Part shown: positions 1-13,300 of the stretch, piece after piece
Layout of the letters: every line of letters starts with the position of its first letter
Position numbering within the stretch: the stretch's first letter is position 1
Source of the DNA: Ceratopteris richardii
Lineage: Eukaryota > Streptophyta > Polypodiopsida > Polypodiales > Pteridaceae
Reading direction: 5' to 3'
NCBI GenBank assembly: GCA_020310875.1
Contig: CM035423.1
Coordinates: 135,121,196-135,185,195 of the forward strand
DNA: 64,000 nt
Made by a program: the position numbers and the translations under genes
The notes under the pieces: model-generated
The model's database searches: none
What the model saw: only the letters and a program-made list of their open reading frames with translations
What the model was told of the DNA's origin: nothing

Positions 1-3000
1 CATTCAGCAAGTAGGAGCAAAGGTTTCATCAAAATCAATGCCTCTTTCCTGCGCATAACCCTTTGCAACAAGCATAGCCTTATACATATCAACTATACCA
101 TCATGTTTACACTTCAGCTTGTATACCCACTTAGTGCCAGTGGCCTTCTTGCCAAGAAGCAAGTCACATAAAGACCAAGTACCATTCTTCATTATAGCAT
201 CATATTCAGATTGCATAGCAGCCATCCAATTTTTTGAATTTTGTGCTTCATCAAACGAAACAGGCTCAGTCTCATCACAGAGACTTGATGCAGCCATAGC
301 ATAGCAATCTGATGGAAAAGAGGCACTATGAGAGCCTGATTGAGTATGATATGATAGAGGTGCATTTAATTTGTTGTCACGCAAAGTTTGCACCAGCCAT
401 TTTGGCATAGTTTTTGCCTCATCAATATCATCTCTCTCATCAACAAGTGCATCATGTAAATCTACATCAGAAATGAGGCTGAGAAGTTGCCTCATTAGGA
501 CCAGCACTAGACTGTCCACCTGTAAAAAGAGGCAGCAAAGTATCATACATGTCTTTACGTCCTAATGAGGCTGAGAAGTTGCCTCATTAGGACCAGCACT
601 AGACTGTCCACCTGTAAAAAGAGGCAGCAAAGTATCATACATGTCTTTAGAGCTAACAAATGTCTACTTAGTACATGAAAGCAATGGCTGAATAGCATCT
701 TCCACAAAAACAACATCACGGCTAACCAGAATGCATTTAGTATATGGATGATGTAGACGATAGCCTTTACTTTCAAAACTGTACCCAACAAAAATACATT
801 TTACTGCTTTATCATCCAATTTTCTGCGATGTTGTTCAGGTAATAATGCATATGCCAAACAACCAAAAACACGCAGATGAGCAATAGATGGCTTGTGATC
901 ATGCCAAGCCTCATATGGAGTGATACATTGCAGTGCTTTAATGGGACACCTGCTAAGTACATATGTTGCACACATGACAACCTCAAGCCAAAAACTATGT
1001 GGTAAAGCCTGACTCTTGACCATACACCTCGCCATCTCCATGAGTGATCTGTTCTTTCGTTTAGCAACTCCATTCTGTTGAGGTGTATACGACACTGTAC
1101 ACTAGTGTTTTATCCCACGTTCAGCTAGAAATGCATTAAAATCAGAAGACATATATTCCCCCCCTTGATCAGAACGGAGGGTGCCCATTTTACATGCTGA
1201 CAAATTTTCAACCAAAACCAAGAACTTTTTGAAGCACATGAACACTTCGGACTTTGCCTTCAATGGATATACCCATGCATGCTTAGAAAGATCATTGATG
1301 AAAGTCATGAAGTAAAGATAATTTCCAAAAGAAGGTGTCTGCATAGGACCATAGACATCACTATGTACAAGCTGTTGTTTCTAAGTAGCCCGAACTGAAC
1401 CATCTTTTGGAAAGGAGGAATGCTGCATTTTGCCCAAAATACATCCTTCACAAACATGTTTTCCAGGTGCCTCAAGTTTGGGCAAAGAGGACACCATATA
1501 GATTTCTGCAAGTGTAGCAAACTAGCAAAATTTAGATGACCAAAGTGTGCATGCCAAAGCTTTGCATCTCACATAGCCTGAGAATCATGTATTGCACATG
1601 CCGAATCACTTACAGATCTTTCATAGTCTATGAGCTTATACAACCCACGACATAAAATGCCAGAAGCAATAATCACATCGCCATTTGACAGATCATGAAC
1701 TGTACATCTGTCATCGACAAATTTTACAACCAAGCCAATCTTGGCTAATGCAAAAGTTGATAACAGATTTTTCTTGATCCTTGACACAAACAAAGCATCT
1801 GACCAAGTGAAAGAACTACCATCAGTAGTAGTCAAAATGATTTTACCAACTCCCATAACACGATAAGAGGAGTTGTTGGTGCATGTAGCAGCATTACGTG
1901 TAGGGGCAGGCTTAAGTGAAGAGAAGAAACTGTGCTGTGAGGTAATATGTTTGGTTGCCCCACTGTCAAAGTACCGAACATCTCAGTCTATTGCAGACAT
2001 GCACTACTCATGAGAAGATGGGCCAAAACTGCAAACAGTAGTAAACGCCCATTCTTCTTCCTGCACAAGATTAGCAGACTCTATTTTTGGTGTAGAGGCC
2101 TCTGCAACGACCATTCTGGCCTCTTTCTTCTTTGCCTCTTTAGCAGTCAGTTTTGGACAGTTCTTTATGATATGATCGTTTCCTTTACAGTACTTGCAAA
2201 ACAATTTCTACTTTTCTAATTTCTTTTCATCTTTGTCATCCCTCTTCGATTGTGCAGAATTAGCAGATTTTTGCTTACTAATTGAAGAGCTCCATTTTCC
2301 TTTGCCCTTCTGACTAGCCAGGAAAGCTTGATCTGCAACACGCATAATGGACCTATTTTGCCTGGATTGATCTTCCTGCAACAAAACAGAGACTAACTAT
2401 TCAAATGACAAGGTGTTTGGATTGCCTTTCATCATCAATCGAAGAGTACAAGCAAAGCTCTGATATGAATCAGGAAGACCATTCAGAACGGTCTGCACAA
2501 GTGAGCTATCTGGTATAACCCCATCAACAGAAATCAATTGTTCCTTCAAGTCTTTGATCTTTGTTAGGAAATTGTCCATAGAATCACCTTCATTCATGTG
2601 CTCACTCTCCAACTGTTTTTAGAGGTAAGCAACACGAGCCTCATTCCTAGCTTGGTACAATGTGGTAAGTGTATCCCAAGCATCCTTAGCTATTTTGCAA
2701 GAGCGAATGTGAGGAATAATGGCATGTTTGAGAGACAAAGCTATCAATGCATGTGTCTGGGCATCTTTGTCATCCCAATGAATTTTCTCTACAGTAGGTG
2801 CAGCAAAAACTGCTGCACGAACAGGAATATGCAGAATATCATCATCTTCGACACCTTCTACATCAGCGTCAGTACCTACAATTGTAATAGTTGCAAGTGT
2901 GATAGGATGTTTTTCAACACCCTGCACAATGTTCCACCGTCTGTTTGCAACCAATACAAGTCGCATCATATAAGCCCACAACGGGTAGTTGGTATCAACC

Positions 3001-3056
3001 AACTGATCCTGAATAGCCAACATATGAAATACATGACTGCTTTCAGCCATGACCAT
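1..3056 (-). pseudogene. Decayed gag-pol of family A copy 1
   Basis: Reading frames broken by stops and frameshifts. Gag starts near 3056 and runs to about 2300. The zinc knuckle CKYCKGNDHIIKNC lies near 2165-2204, the protease motif DSGATK near 1955-1975, and the integrase HHCC start (LWHAHFGHLNFA) near 1520-1565. Integrase catalytic Asp motifs are present, but the glutamate of the DDE triad reads lysine (codon at 1060-1062). The RT N-terminus reaches the window edge. It should make no functional enzyme. Confidence 0.9.
472..648. repeat. 92-bp tandem duplication inside copy 1
   Basis: The segment starting AATGAGGCTGAGAAG at 472 is repeated from 564, a period of 92 bp. About 34 bp present here in other family A copies is missing. 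It sits in the linker between integrase and reverse transcriptase and is unique to this copy. Confidence 0.85.
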
Positions 3057-3404
3057 TGACTAAAATACCTTGATGCAAAAAATTGACTGTATCTCAAAAA
3101 GTTGAACAGAACTGCCCAGATGAATTCTGTTGAACCTGTACCAGACTTCGAGATGCTTATACTGGCAAACCAAAAATGGTATATACCTTTGGCACAAAAT
3201 GTGAAATGGCCTACACAAGTGCTTCGATAGTGCATTCAGAGGCCGAAACGAGCTTAGATCGCAATTTCGACACCACAAAGCAAAGAAGTTTTTATCTCGA
3301 AAACATGCTGAGTGTGCTCACCAAAATTTGTGCGATTCTGAGACTACAACCAGAGAGGTGTCGACGATGCCCTAGATGAAGCGGCGACCTACTCTGATAC
3401 CAAT

Positions 3405-3635
3405 TGTTGGAGTTAGACGTCTACAGAAGCACGTGAACAGCACAAGGAAGTAGAAGAAGCTTGGAGCACAACACACAATACTTAATGTATAACCACTAGA
3501 ATGTACAAAGATAAGTAGCTCGTTAGGGCAATAGGGGTATATACAATCCGGGGGAAAAAACCTCCTAAAGAGGGAAAAAAAATGCCCCGGCGGTCCTAGT
3601 GTGTTCACACACATCACTACCTAAATATATTAACA
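3405..3635 (-). repeat. 5' LTR of family A copy 1
   Basis: A 231-bp LTR that begins TGTTGGAG and ends TTAACA on the plus strand, matching the LTR pair of the intact copy at 56953-62109 along its whole length with scattered substitutions. The primer-binding site abuts its left side, which makes it the 5' LTR of a minus-strand element. Confidence 0.93.
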
Positions 3636-6180
3636 GATGTATAAGGATAGAATATACCTTTATTGTTGTACCTTTAAGGTACTTGAGTACTCTCTTAACT
3701 GCATCCATATGTGGTTTTCTTGGAGAGTGCATGAGCTAACTTAACACTCCTACACTAAATGAGATGTCTTCCCTTGTATGTTTAGCATAGATTAAACTAC
3801 CTACAAGACTTCGATGCTCTTTCATATCTTCAATCTGTTCTCTTTCATAAACACTAAGTTTATGATTCATCTTCATAGGTGTATCTACAAGCATTTCATT
3901 ATCCATCTTCAACTTCAATAGTAGATCTTGAATGTACCTCCTTTGAGTCAAGTACATCCCTTGATCTCTGCAGATTACCTGTATCCCTTAGAAGAATGTA
4001 AGTTCTCCAAGGTCACTGATATTAAATTCGTCTTACATATGTCTTTTGATCTTTTCTATTCCATTCAAGTCATCAAAAGTCATAATTTTGCCATCTACAT
4101 ACACACATCAATAGATAAATTCATCATGAACCTCCTTGATGAGCAAGGAAGGATCTGCATTGTTTGATTTGAATCCTTGATCTTGTAAATAGCCTTTCCT
4201 TTAACTTCTTCATATGTTGATGGTTCTTCTTAAACTCATTTTTTGGCCAAATAGATGGAATATTGTGTTACAAATGTAGAGTCATATCCATACCTTTCAT
4301 GTTTCTTTCTTTTCCTTGTTGATCTTTTTTATTTCCAAAGCTTGTAGTCTCTCTCGTTTTCATCATGTTCATCTTCTAATTCACTTCTAGAGTCTTGCAC
4401 TTGTGTAAAATGTTGGCTACCGAATGGATGAAAATCTACATCAAGATCATAGGGTAAATTTACCTTTTATTTATCCTCTTCATACCATGACATGTCCTTC
4501 AAATACAACATCCGTGATTGCGGTGAGTTGCTTTAATGATGGATTGTAGAACCTCTATCCCATTTGAGTTGAATCATAGCCTATGAACACAACCTTGGTT
4601 ACCCTTTCATTCAATTTTGATTTGTGAAGGTACATGTACATTTGCTAACTGACCAAAAACTTTGCAATTACCTCAGTTTGGTTTTCTACCATTCCAAGCT
4701 TCATAAGGAATCATACTTTGAAGAGGTTTTGATGGAATTCTTTTCACAAGATACACTACAGTGGATATCGCTTATGCCCATAGATAATGTGGTAACTTCT
4801 TCTTTTCAAGAATAGTTCTTGCTGATCTAGGGTTTTTTTCCTCCTTTCTGCAATACCATTTACTTGAGGAGAGTATCTAGTAATCTCTTCCCTATGCTTG
4901 AAAGGTTGCTTTTGTCCCAATTTGAGAAGCATCACACTTATTGATCATGTGTTGCTTTGAAATGTTTGGCAGCCCTAGAACACTTTGAGCCCTACGTGTA
5001 TCCTTCAAGGTTCTTTCATTCACATGCGCAAGTCTCTTATGACATACTTCTATCTCACTTAGGGTTTTATACCCAAAGTTGAATAGAGCTATATTCCTGG
5101 TTTCTCCTCCTTCAAAAGTAAAGATTCTACCATGCTTCTCAAATCTGGCTATCTTCTTGAAGCCTTGACATTGACCTTCCACATAAGCTCCATGTTGGGT
5201 GAAACTAACTTGTGAGCCTTTTTCAATTATATGCCTACACTTATTAGGATTTTAGTACTAGTACGTACATAGAGAACCTTAATCAAAATGTTTGTCCTAC
5301 CATTGAGCTCCTCCTTTCTAAGTTCTTCCATTGAACCATCAATTTTGAGTGGTGTGGTTGGTCTTGTTATAGATGGCACAAGGCTGAAATTCTTTTTCAT
5401 TTTGCCTTGTCATTGCTTTGCTTCCTTCTTCTTCCCTTTCCAGTTGCTCTTGTCGTCATCATCCTCATTCTTTTTTCCTTTGTTATTCTTATCTTTCTTG
5501 TCTGCAAAAAGAGTGGCTGTTGAGTTACCTTGATAAGAATTACCTTCATTCAAGTTGTTGTTGGCTTCCTGATTGAAGATTTGTCAAATAAATATATTGA
5601 ATTCAAGTGTATGCACATCGATGATAAGATCATAGGGTGTTGTGAATGATTGCCATTGCTCTTCATTCGTATTTCAATTTAGGATCTATCTCATAATAGC
5701 CTCTTGCTTAGTCAACTATCCAATTGAATCTATTTGATCTACAACCTCCTTGACTTGACTGACAAACTCTATGATTGTTTGCTTTGATGTCTTCTTCATT
5801 TGGTTGAACTCATTCCATAAGTGGTTCTTCCTAGCTTTGGTGCTAGTAGAGAAGAATGTCTCAAGGGCATCCCATCTTTCTTGTGATGTTTTGAAAAATC
5901 TAATGTGTGGTTAGAAGAAACCAGAGATAGATTTTAAGATATAAGACCTTGCTTAAGCATCTCTTTCACACTATAGTGTAAGATTCTCAGTACCTTCTTG
6001 TGTTGGTCCACCTTAGGATGTTGGAGTAGGCATAACTTCTTCACCAGTTACAATTCCATCAAGATTTCTACCTTGCAAGTAAGCTTCCATATTGATTTTC
6101 CAAGCAACATAGGTGTTACTATCAAGATTTTCAATCATTGAAGGAAAACCATCACCCATTTTGATGTAGATGTGATACCA
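3636..6180 (-). mobile_element. Copia family B remnant, cut by copy 1
   Basis: A second copia lineage on the minus strand, heavily decayed. From right to left it has gag starting at 6159 (MGDGFPSMIENLDSNTYVAW), a lysine-rich gag tail near 5400-5520, GAG-pre-integrase (4892-5182, with CHKRLAHVN), integrase C-terminal half (about 4560-4880), reverse transcriptase (about 4000-4200, where the YVDD motif reads YVDG) and the RT-RNase H junction (3736-3957, MYLTQRRYIQDLLLK). A TGGTATCAC-like primer site lies near 6171-6179. It ends abruptly at 3636 where family A copy 1 begins. Confidence 0.85.
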
Positions 6181-7389
6181 TTGTGATTACTTGGAGAAGT
6201 TTGAATAGTAGAAATTTGATGATGAAATTATCGAAGTTTGGTCAGCTAACTAGCACAAGACCTATCTTTTGTCTAATAGAGATCCAATACACTTACACAC
6301 TTCTTGTTGATGCAATAAAAGACCCTATGTGCTTTGGATGATCACTGCGAAAAGTTTTATTCAAAATTGATAGCTTTGCACATAAGCTAGTTCATGGAAC
6401 TTGCTATTTATGGATGAATTATGTAACTTCTAATGCTCAATGCTCCCAACTTGATTACAATTGGATATATTCCTCTTAGAAAATGATGGCTTATATGATT
6501 GAGTAGCTATTATGCACAATAATAAATCTTATAATCAAGCTATGTTCTAGTTATAAGCTTAGCATTGAGAAGATATCACCTTGATTTTTTAGGAATGTGT
6601 AGAGATTGACCCCAAGAGCTTAAAAGCTCTATTTCTCACAATCTATTGAACTAAATGACACATAATATTGTAGACATAAATTAAACATTCATACCCTACA
6701 AATGAATCCTTATTCATGAGCATTGGACCTCTTAGGAGTGAGAGCCAGCCTCTCCAAGTCAACAAACTTTGGAGAAGATGATGCAGAGAAATAGAAGATG
6801 ATGAAAGGATTGTATAAATTATCTAAAGGTATTGTACAACTTCTATTGAGTTTGTATATAAATTCTTTTGAACCTCCTCGTGGGTTTCCATGACTCTCAC
6901 AAACAATTTTAATTCAAAGAACTCACAGGTAGAGTTAGATGAAACTCATTCTCTTTTCCTAGGATCTAGGAGTTTAGAGAATCAAGTTCAAATTGATTCT
7001 TAGTAGTTGATTGGAAACCTAACTCTAGATTTGTAGCCTTTTTCTAGCATATAAGTTCATCACTTAGTGAGAATAAAGATCTAAAACCATGAGTGATCAG
7101 GAATTTTACAAAGATTGAGACTCTCAAGGAATATCCTAACACTAAGGCTCACTTCAATAATGAATTTAGATCTAGAATGAATCCTTCTCAAGCATGGTGA
7201 AGGCTATATGTTCTAAGCGCTCCCCCTCAAGCTAAATCATGCTACTCAAACACGACTCTTTTTATGCACCTATTATGATTTTTTTGCATGCAAGAAAGGA
7301 ATCAATGTATCAACGCAAATTTCATTTACAAAATGGATCTTTATGTTGTAACAATCGTCATGATGCACCTTTTTCTCCATATTTAGGTT
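6181..7389. other. AT-rich gap, possible family B LTR
   Basis: No coding sequence seen. The left edge follows the family B primer site and begins TGTGATTAC, as an LTR would. Near 7218-7232 the minus strand carries GAGGGGGAG, the form of a copia polypurine tract. The span could therefore be one long LTR of about 1 kb, but no second copy is in the window to prove it. Confidence 0.3.
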
Positions 7390-8012
7390 ATTGAAGGCCT
7401 ATGCTAAAAGAAAGTATACTTACTTCTATCCTAGTATGAAGAGGGATATTAGAAAATATGTTAGTGAATGTTGAAAGTTCCAACATGTGAAATCTGAGTT
7501 TAAGACAATGCCTTGAATGCTTCAACCTTTGTATGTTCCAAATCAGAAGTGGGAGTTTATCTCTATGGACTTTATCACTAAATTACCTATAACTAGAAGT
7601 AAACATGATACCATATTTGTGGTAGTTGATTGACTTACCAAGATGGCATGTTTGTTTCCTATGAAAAAGACTTATACTGCCTTGAAATGTTGCAAGATTG
7701 TTTGTAAAAGAACTTTTTTGATTGCATGGAATGCCTGAAACATAATTTCTAATAGAGACTCTAGATTCACATCAAACTTTTGGAGAGCAACATTTGAATC
7801 AATTGGAGCTCAACTTTGTATGACTATATCTTTCCATCCACAAATTAGATGGGAAAGTGAGAGTAATAAGGTACTTGAAGGTATGTGAATGAAAAGCAAG
7901 ATAATTGGAGATAATATTTCCCATTAGTCTAGTTTGCATACAATAGTGCATGGAATGCATCTATGAAAATGACTCTGTTTGAGGCTATGTATGGTTATAA
8001 TTGTTTGACTCC
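7390..8012 (+). pseudogene. Ty3/gypsy integrase fragment
   Basis: A decayed copy of the integrase found at 20010-20640: RDIRKYVSEC near 7440, MDFITKLPITRSKHDTIFVVV near 7565 and FEAMYGY near 7980 are all recognisable among stops and frameshifts. It ends where family A copy 3 was inserted (pre-insertion site ACTCC at 8008-8012). The polypurine-like tract and LTR at 16432-17038 may be the displaced 3' end of this same element. Confidence 0.85.
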
Positions 8013-8243
8013 TGTTGATATACTTAGGTAGTGACTTGTGTGAACACTCTAGGACTATCGGGGCACTTTTTCCCCTCTTTAGGAGGTTTTTTTCCCCCGA
8101 CTTGTATATATGCTTATTGCCCTAATGGGCTACTTATCTTTGTACATTCTAGTGGTAATACATTCAGTATCGTGTGTTGTGCTCCAAGCTTCTTCTTCTT
8201 CATTGTGTTGTTTGCATGCTTCCGCAGACGTCTAACTCCAACA
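8013..8243 (+). repeat. 5' LTR of family A copy 3
   Basis: A 231-bp LTR, TGTTGATATA to CCAACA, followed by the primer-binding site TGGTATCAGAG at 8246-8256. Confidence 0.93.
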
Positions 8244-8599
8244 ATTGGTATCAGAGTAGGTCATCGCTTCATCTAGGGCATTGTCTACAGCCTCTCCGGT
8301 TGTAGTCTCAAAATCGCATGAAATTTGGTAAGCATACTCAAGGTGTTTCAGAGATCAAAACAACCTCACCTTGTGGTGCTGAAATTGCGATCTAAGCTCG
8401 TTTCAGCCCCCGACCACACTATCGTAGTGCTTGTGCAGGTTATTTTGTCTTTTTGTGCCAAAGGTATATACTAGTTTTTGTTCGCCAATATAAGCATCTC
8501 GAACTTTGCTACATGTTCAGCAGAATTCATTTGGGCAATTCAGTTCGACTTTTTGAGAGACAATCAATTTTTTGCATCAAGGTATTTTAGTCACCGGGC

Positions 8600-10137
8600 A
8601 TGGATGAAAGCAGTGATGTATTCCGTATGTTGGATGTTGAGGATAAGTTGGATGGTACCAACTACCCATTATGGGCTTATATGATGAGTCATGTATTGGT
8701 CGCAAAAGAATTATGGAATATTGTGCAGGGTGTTGAAAGACGTCTTGTTACACCTGCGAATAATGGTACTATAAATACACGTGTTGGAGCCGATGGAGAT
8801 GGTGTCGAAGTTGATGATATTCTACAGATTCTTGTTCATGCTTCTATTTCTATTGCAACTACTGTAGAGAAAATTTCTTGAGATGGCAGAGATGCTCAGG
8901 CACATGCATTGATAGCTTTGTCTATCAAACATGCCATTATTCCTCACATTCACTCTTGCAGAACAGCTAAAGATGCTTGGGATACACTTACCACATTGTA
9001 CCAAGCTAGGAATGAGGCTTGTGTTCCTTACCTCCGGAAACAATTGGAGAGTGAGCACATGAATGAAAGTGATTCTATGGACAATTTTCTCACAAAGATC
9101 AAGGATTCGAAAGAACAATTGGTTTCTGCTAATGAAGTTATACCAGATAGCTCACTTGTGCAGACCGTTCTGAATGGTATTCTTGACTCATATCAGAGTT
9201 TTGCTTCTACTCTTCATTTGATGATGAAAGGCAATCCAAATGCTTTGTCATTTGAGGAGTTAGTCTTTGTTCTATTGTAGGAAGACTAGTCTAGGCAGAA
9301 CAAGTCTATTATGCATGTTGCGGATCAAGCTTTCCTGGCTAGTCAAAAGGGCAAAGGTAAAGGAAGCTCTTCTACTAGTAAGCAGAAATCTACAAATGCT
9401 ACACATTTGAAGAAGGAAGACAAAGATGAGAAGAAATCAGAAAAGCAGAAATTGTTTTGCAAATACTGTAAAGCAAATGATCATGTCACCAAGAGCTATC
9501 CAAAACTGGCTGCTAAAGAGGCAAAGAAGAAAGAGGCCCGAACGGTTGTTGCAGAGGCCTCTACACAAAAAGCAGAGTCTGCTAATCTTGTGCAGGAAGA
9601 AGAATGGGCATTTACTACTGTTTGTAGTTCTGACCGATCTTCTCATGAGCAATCATGTCTTCAATAGACTCAGATGTTTGGTACTTTGATAGTGGGGTGA
9701 CCAAACATATTACCTTGCAGCGCAGTTTCTTCTCTTCACTCGAGCATGCCCCTATGGGGAATACTATTACATGCGCCAACAACTCCTTCTATCCTGTTAT
9801 GGGAGTTGGTAAGATCATTTTGACTATTGTTGATGGTAGTTCTTTCACTTTGTCAGATGCTTTGTTTGTGCCAGGGATCAAGAAGAATTTGTTATCAGTT
9901 TTTGCATTAGCCAATATTGGCTCGATTGTGAAATTTTTTGATGACAGATGTACAGTTCATGATATGTCAAATGGCAACGTCATTATTGTTTCTGGCATTT
10001 TATGTGGTGGGCTGCATAAGCTCATAGACTATGAAAAATCTGTAAATATTTTGGCATGTGCAGTACATAATTCTCAGGTTATGTCAGATGCAAAGCTTTG
10101 GCATGCACACTTTGGTCATCTGAATTTTGCTAGTTTG
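8600..10137 (+). pseudogene. Family A copy 3 gag-protease remnant
   Basis: Gag begins at 8600 (MDESSDVFRMLDVEDKLDG) and is broken by a stop near 8880 and another near 9280. A zinc knuckle (CKYCKANDHVTKSYPK, last Cys replaced by Tyr) lies near 9465-9510. The protease region near 9665-9700 reads WYFDSGVTKHIT, so the catalytic DSG is kept but the following Ala is Val. GAG-pre-integrase and the first HHCC histidines come just before the copy 4 insertion. Confidence 0.88.
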
Positions 10138-10368
10138 AGTTGGAGTTAGACGTCTACGGAAGCACGCGAACAGCACAAGGAAGAAGAAGATGCTTGGAGC
10201 ACAACACACAAGACTGAATGTATTACTAGAGAATGTACAAAGATACGTAGCCCATTAGGGCAATAGACATATATACAAGCCGGGGGGAAAAAAACCTCCT
10301 AAAGAGGGAAAAAAGTGCCCCGGCGGTCCTAGAGTGTTCACACACATCACTACCTAAATATATCAACA
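10138..10368 (-). repeat. 3' LTR of family A copy 4
   Basis: 231 bp. The first base is A in place of the expected T (AGTTGGAG for TGTTGGAG). The polypurine tract, read on the minus strand as AGGGGGGA, is adjacent at about 10370-10377. Confidence 0.92.
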
Positions 10369-10379
10369 AATCCCCCCTG

Positions 10380-13300
10380 GGAGTGATGCGGTGAACAAGG
10401 AGCTGGCACTCATGTATAAGGAAGTACCAAGCTATGTGGAAATCACTCCACGAAAGCAAGTAAGCCCAAAGCTTTGCGGAAAGCTTCAAACTTCTCCCTA
10501 GGCAGAGCCTTCGTGAAAAGGTTTGCAATGTTCTCCTGCGTGGGCACATATGCCAAGCTGATCTCCCTAGTAGAGAACCTCTCCCTAACATAATGCTAAT
10601 GCACCTCAATGCGCTTAGTGCGACTCATGGAACACAGGGTTCCTCACAACAGCCAATGCGCTCTAACTATCAGTGAAGATGGCGGTGGCAGAGGACTGAC
10701 CAACACCCAAATCAGCCATAAGGCGTCTGAGTCACACACACTCAACAATAGTTGTGAAAGCTGCCCTATACTCAGCCTCACAACTGGAAGTGGCCACAGT
10801 AGGCTACTTCTTGCTCAACCAAGATATACATGAGCTACCAAGCATGAAGCAAAAGCCACTAGTGGACACACGAGTGTCATAGCAACCAGCCCAGTCTGAG
10901 TCAGAAAAAGCATGCAAATCTAGCGGTAGTGATCCCCCCTTGGGATAAAACAACCCAAGTAGCCGAGTACCACTCAAGTAGCGAAAGATGCGCTTAACCG
11001 CCTGCCAATGCTTGACACCTGGGCAATGCATAAACCGGCTCATCTGTGAGACAACAAACTGAATATCTGGCCGGGTAATGAATAAGTAAATCAAGCATCC
11101 AACAGCTTGCTGATAGAGGACAACATCAAATGCATCTCCAACATCATGAAGACTCAATCATAAACCTGTCTCCATAGGAGTGGCAATAGGCTTACAGTCT
11201 TCAAGACCAAAACGCTGCAATAATGTGTCAATATATTTCATTTGACACAAAGCCAATCCACCATCAACTTGCATAAACTCAATGCCCAAATAATGATGCA
11301 AATGCCCCAAATTAGACATCTCAAATGAGGCATGCAAATCAGCCTTAAAATCAACAATATGCTTCTCGATAGGACCAGTGAGCAGCATTTCATCAACATA
11401 GACAACAATGATCAGAAGCACATCATTGGCATGCTTAACATATAAGGTGCTCTCAGTTGGACTGTTCACAAAACCATGTGCAATCAGATAGGCATGTATC
11501 TTCTCATACCAAGCACGTGGTGTTTGCTTTAAACCATATAATGCCTTCTTTAACCTGCACACCTGGTTTTCATGCCCTTTCTGCACAAAACCATGGGGTT
11601 GAAAAACATACAGCTCTTCATGCAAGTCACCATTCAGAAATGCAGTTTTAATGTCGAACTGATGTACATTCCAACCATGATGGGCTGTAAGTGCACAATA
11701 GTAGTCATACGACATGTGGGTGCAAAGGTCTCATCAAAATCAATGCCTCTTTCCTGTGCATAACCCTTTGCAACAAAACAAGCCTAGCCTTATACCTATC
11801 AACTATACCATCAGGTTTACGCTTTAGCTTGTATACCCACTTAGTACCAATGGCTTTCTTGCCAAGAGGCAAGTCACATAAAGACCAAGTACCATTCTTC
11901 ATTATAGCATCATATTCAGATTGCATAGCAGCCATCCAATTTTCTGAATTTTGTGCTTCATCAAAAGAAATAGGCTCATTCTCATCACAGAGACTAGACG
12001 CAGCCATAGTATAGCAATCTGATGCAAAGGAGGCACTATGAGAGCCTGAACGAGTACGATATGCCAAAGGTGCATCTAATTTGCTGTCACACAAAGTCTT
12101 TACCAGCCATTTTGGCATAGTTTTTGCCTCCTCAATATCAGCTCTCTCATCAACAAGTGCATCATGTAAATCTGCATTAGAAATGGGATGATCTGCATCA
12201 TCACATGAAACCTACAAAGGCTGAGAAGTTACCTCATTAGGACCAGTAGTAGACTATCCACCTGTAAAAAGAGGCATCAAAGTATCATACATGTCTTTGG
12301 AGCTAACAGATGTCTCCTTAGTACATGAAAGCAATGGCTGAATAGCATCTTCCACAAAAACAACATCACGGCTAACCAGAATGCGTTTAGTCTGTGGATG
12401 ATACAGAGGATAGCCTTTACTTTCAGAACTGTACCCAACAAAAATACATTTTACTTTTTTATCATCCAATTTTCTACGATGTTGTTCAGGCACTATTGCA
12501 TATGCCTAACAACCAAAAACCCGCAGATGAGCGACAGATGGCTTGCGATCATGCGAAGCCTCATATGGAGTGATAGACTGCAGTGCTTTAGTGGGACACC
12601 TGTTAATGGAGGGTGCACATTTTACATGCTGACATATTTTCAGCCAAAACCAAAAACTGTTTGAAGCACAAAAACACTTCGGACTTTGCCTTCAATGGAT
12701 CTACCCATGCACGCCTGGAAAAATCATCAATGAAATTCACGAAGTAAAGATAGTCTCCAAAAGAAGGTGTCTGCATAGGACCATAGACATCACTATGTAC
12801 AAGCTGCAATTTCTGCGTAGCCCGAACTGAACCATCTTTTGGAAAGGAGGAACGTTGCATTTTGCCCAAAATACAGCCTTCACATACATGTTTTCCAGGT
12901 GCCTCAAGCTTGGGCAAAAAAGACACCATATCAGATTTCTGCAGGGGTAGCAAACTAGCAAAATTTAGATGACCAAAGCGTGCATGCCAAAGCTTTTCAT
13001 CTGACATAGCTTGAGAATCATGAACTACACATGCCGAATCATTCACAGATCTTTCATAGTCTATGAGCTTATACAACCCACGACATAAAATGCCAGATGC
13101 AATAATAACATCGCCATTTGACAGATCATGAACTGTACATCTGTCATCAACAAATTTCACAACCAAGCCAATCTTGGCTAATGCAGAAACTGATAACAGA
13201 TTCTTCTTGATCCCTGGCACAAATAAAGCATCTGACAAGGTGAAAGAACTACCATCAGCAGTAGTCAGAATGATCTTACCAACTCCCATAACAGGATAAG

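Larger units (their letters stand above)
1..3635 (-). mobile_element. Copia family A, copy 1 (3' end outside window)
   Basis: A Ty1/copia element read right to left. Its 5' LTR is at 3405-3635, a diverged methionine-tRNA primer site lies at 3391-3402, and gag, protease, integrase and the start of reverse transcriptase follow toward position 1, where the window cuts it. The order gag-PR-IN-RT is the copia order. It interrupts the family B copia element on its right: family B RNase H sequence stops at 3636. The second target-site copy lies outside the window, so the duplication cannot be checked. Confidence 0.93.

Noticed and set aside
5288..5533. Ser/Phe-rich plus-strand frame
   Set aside because: Shadow of the lysine-rich gag tail of copia family B on the opposite strand.
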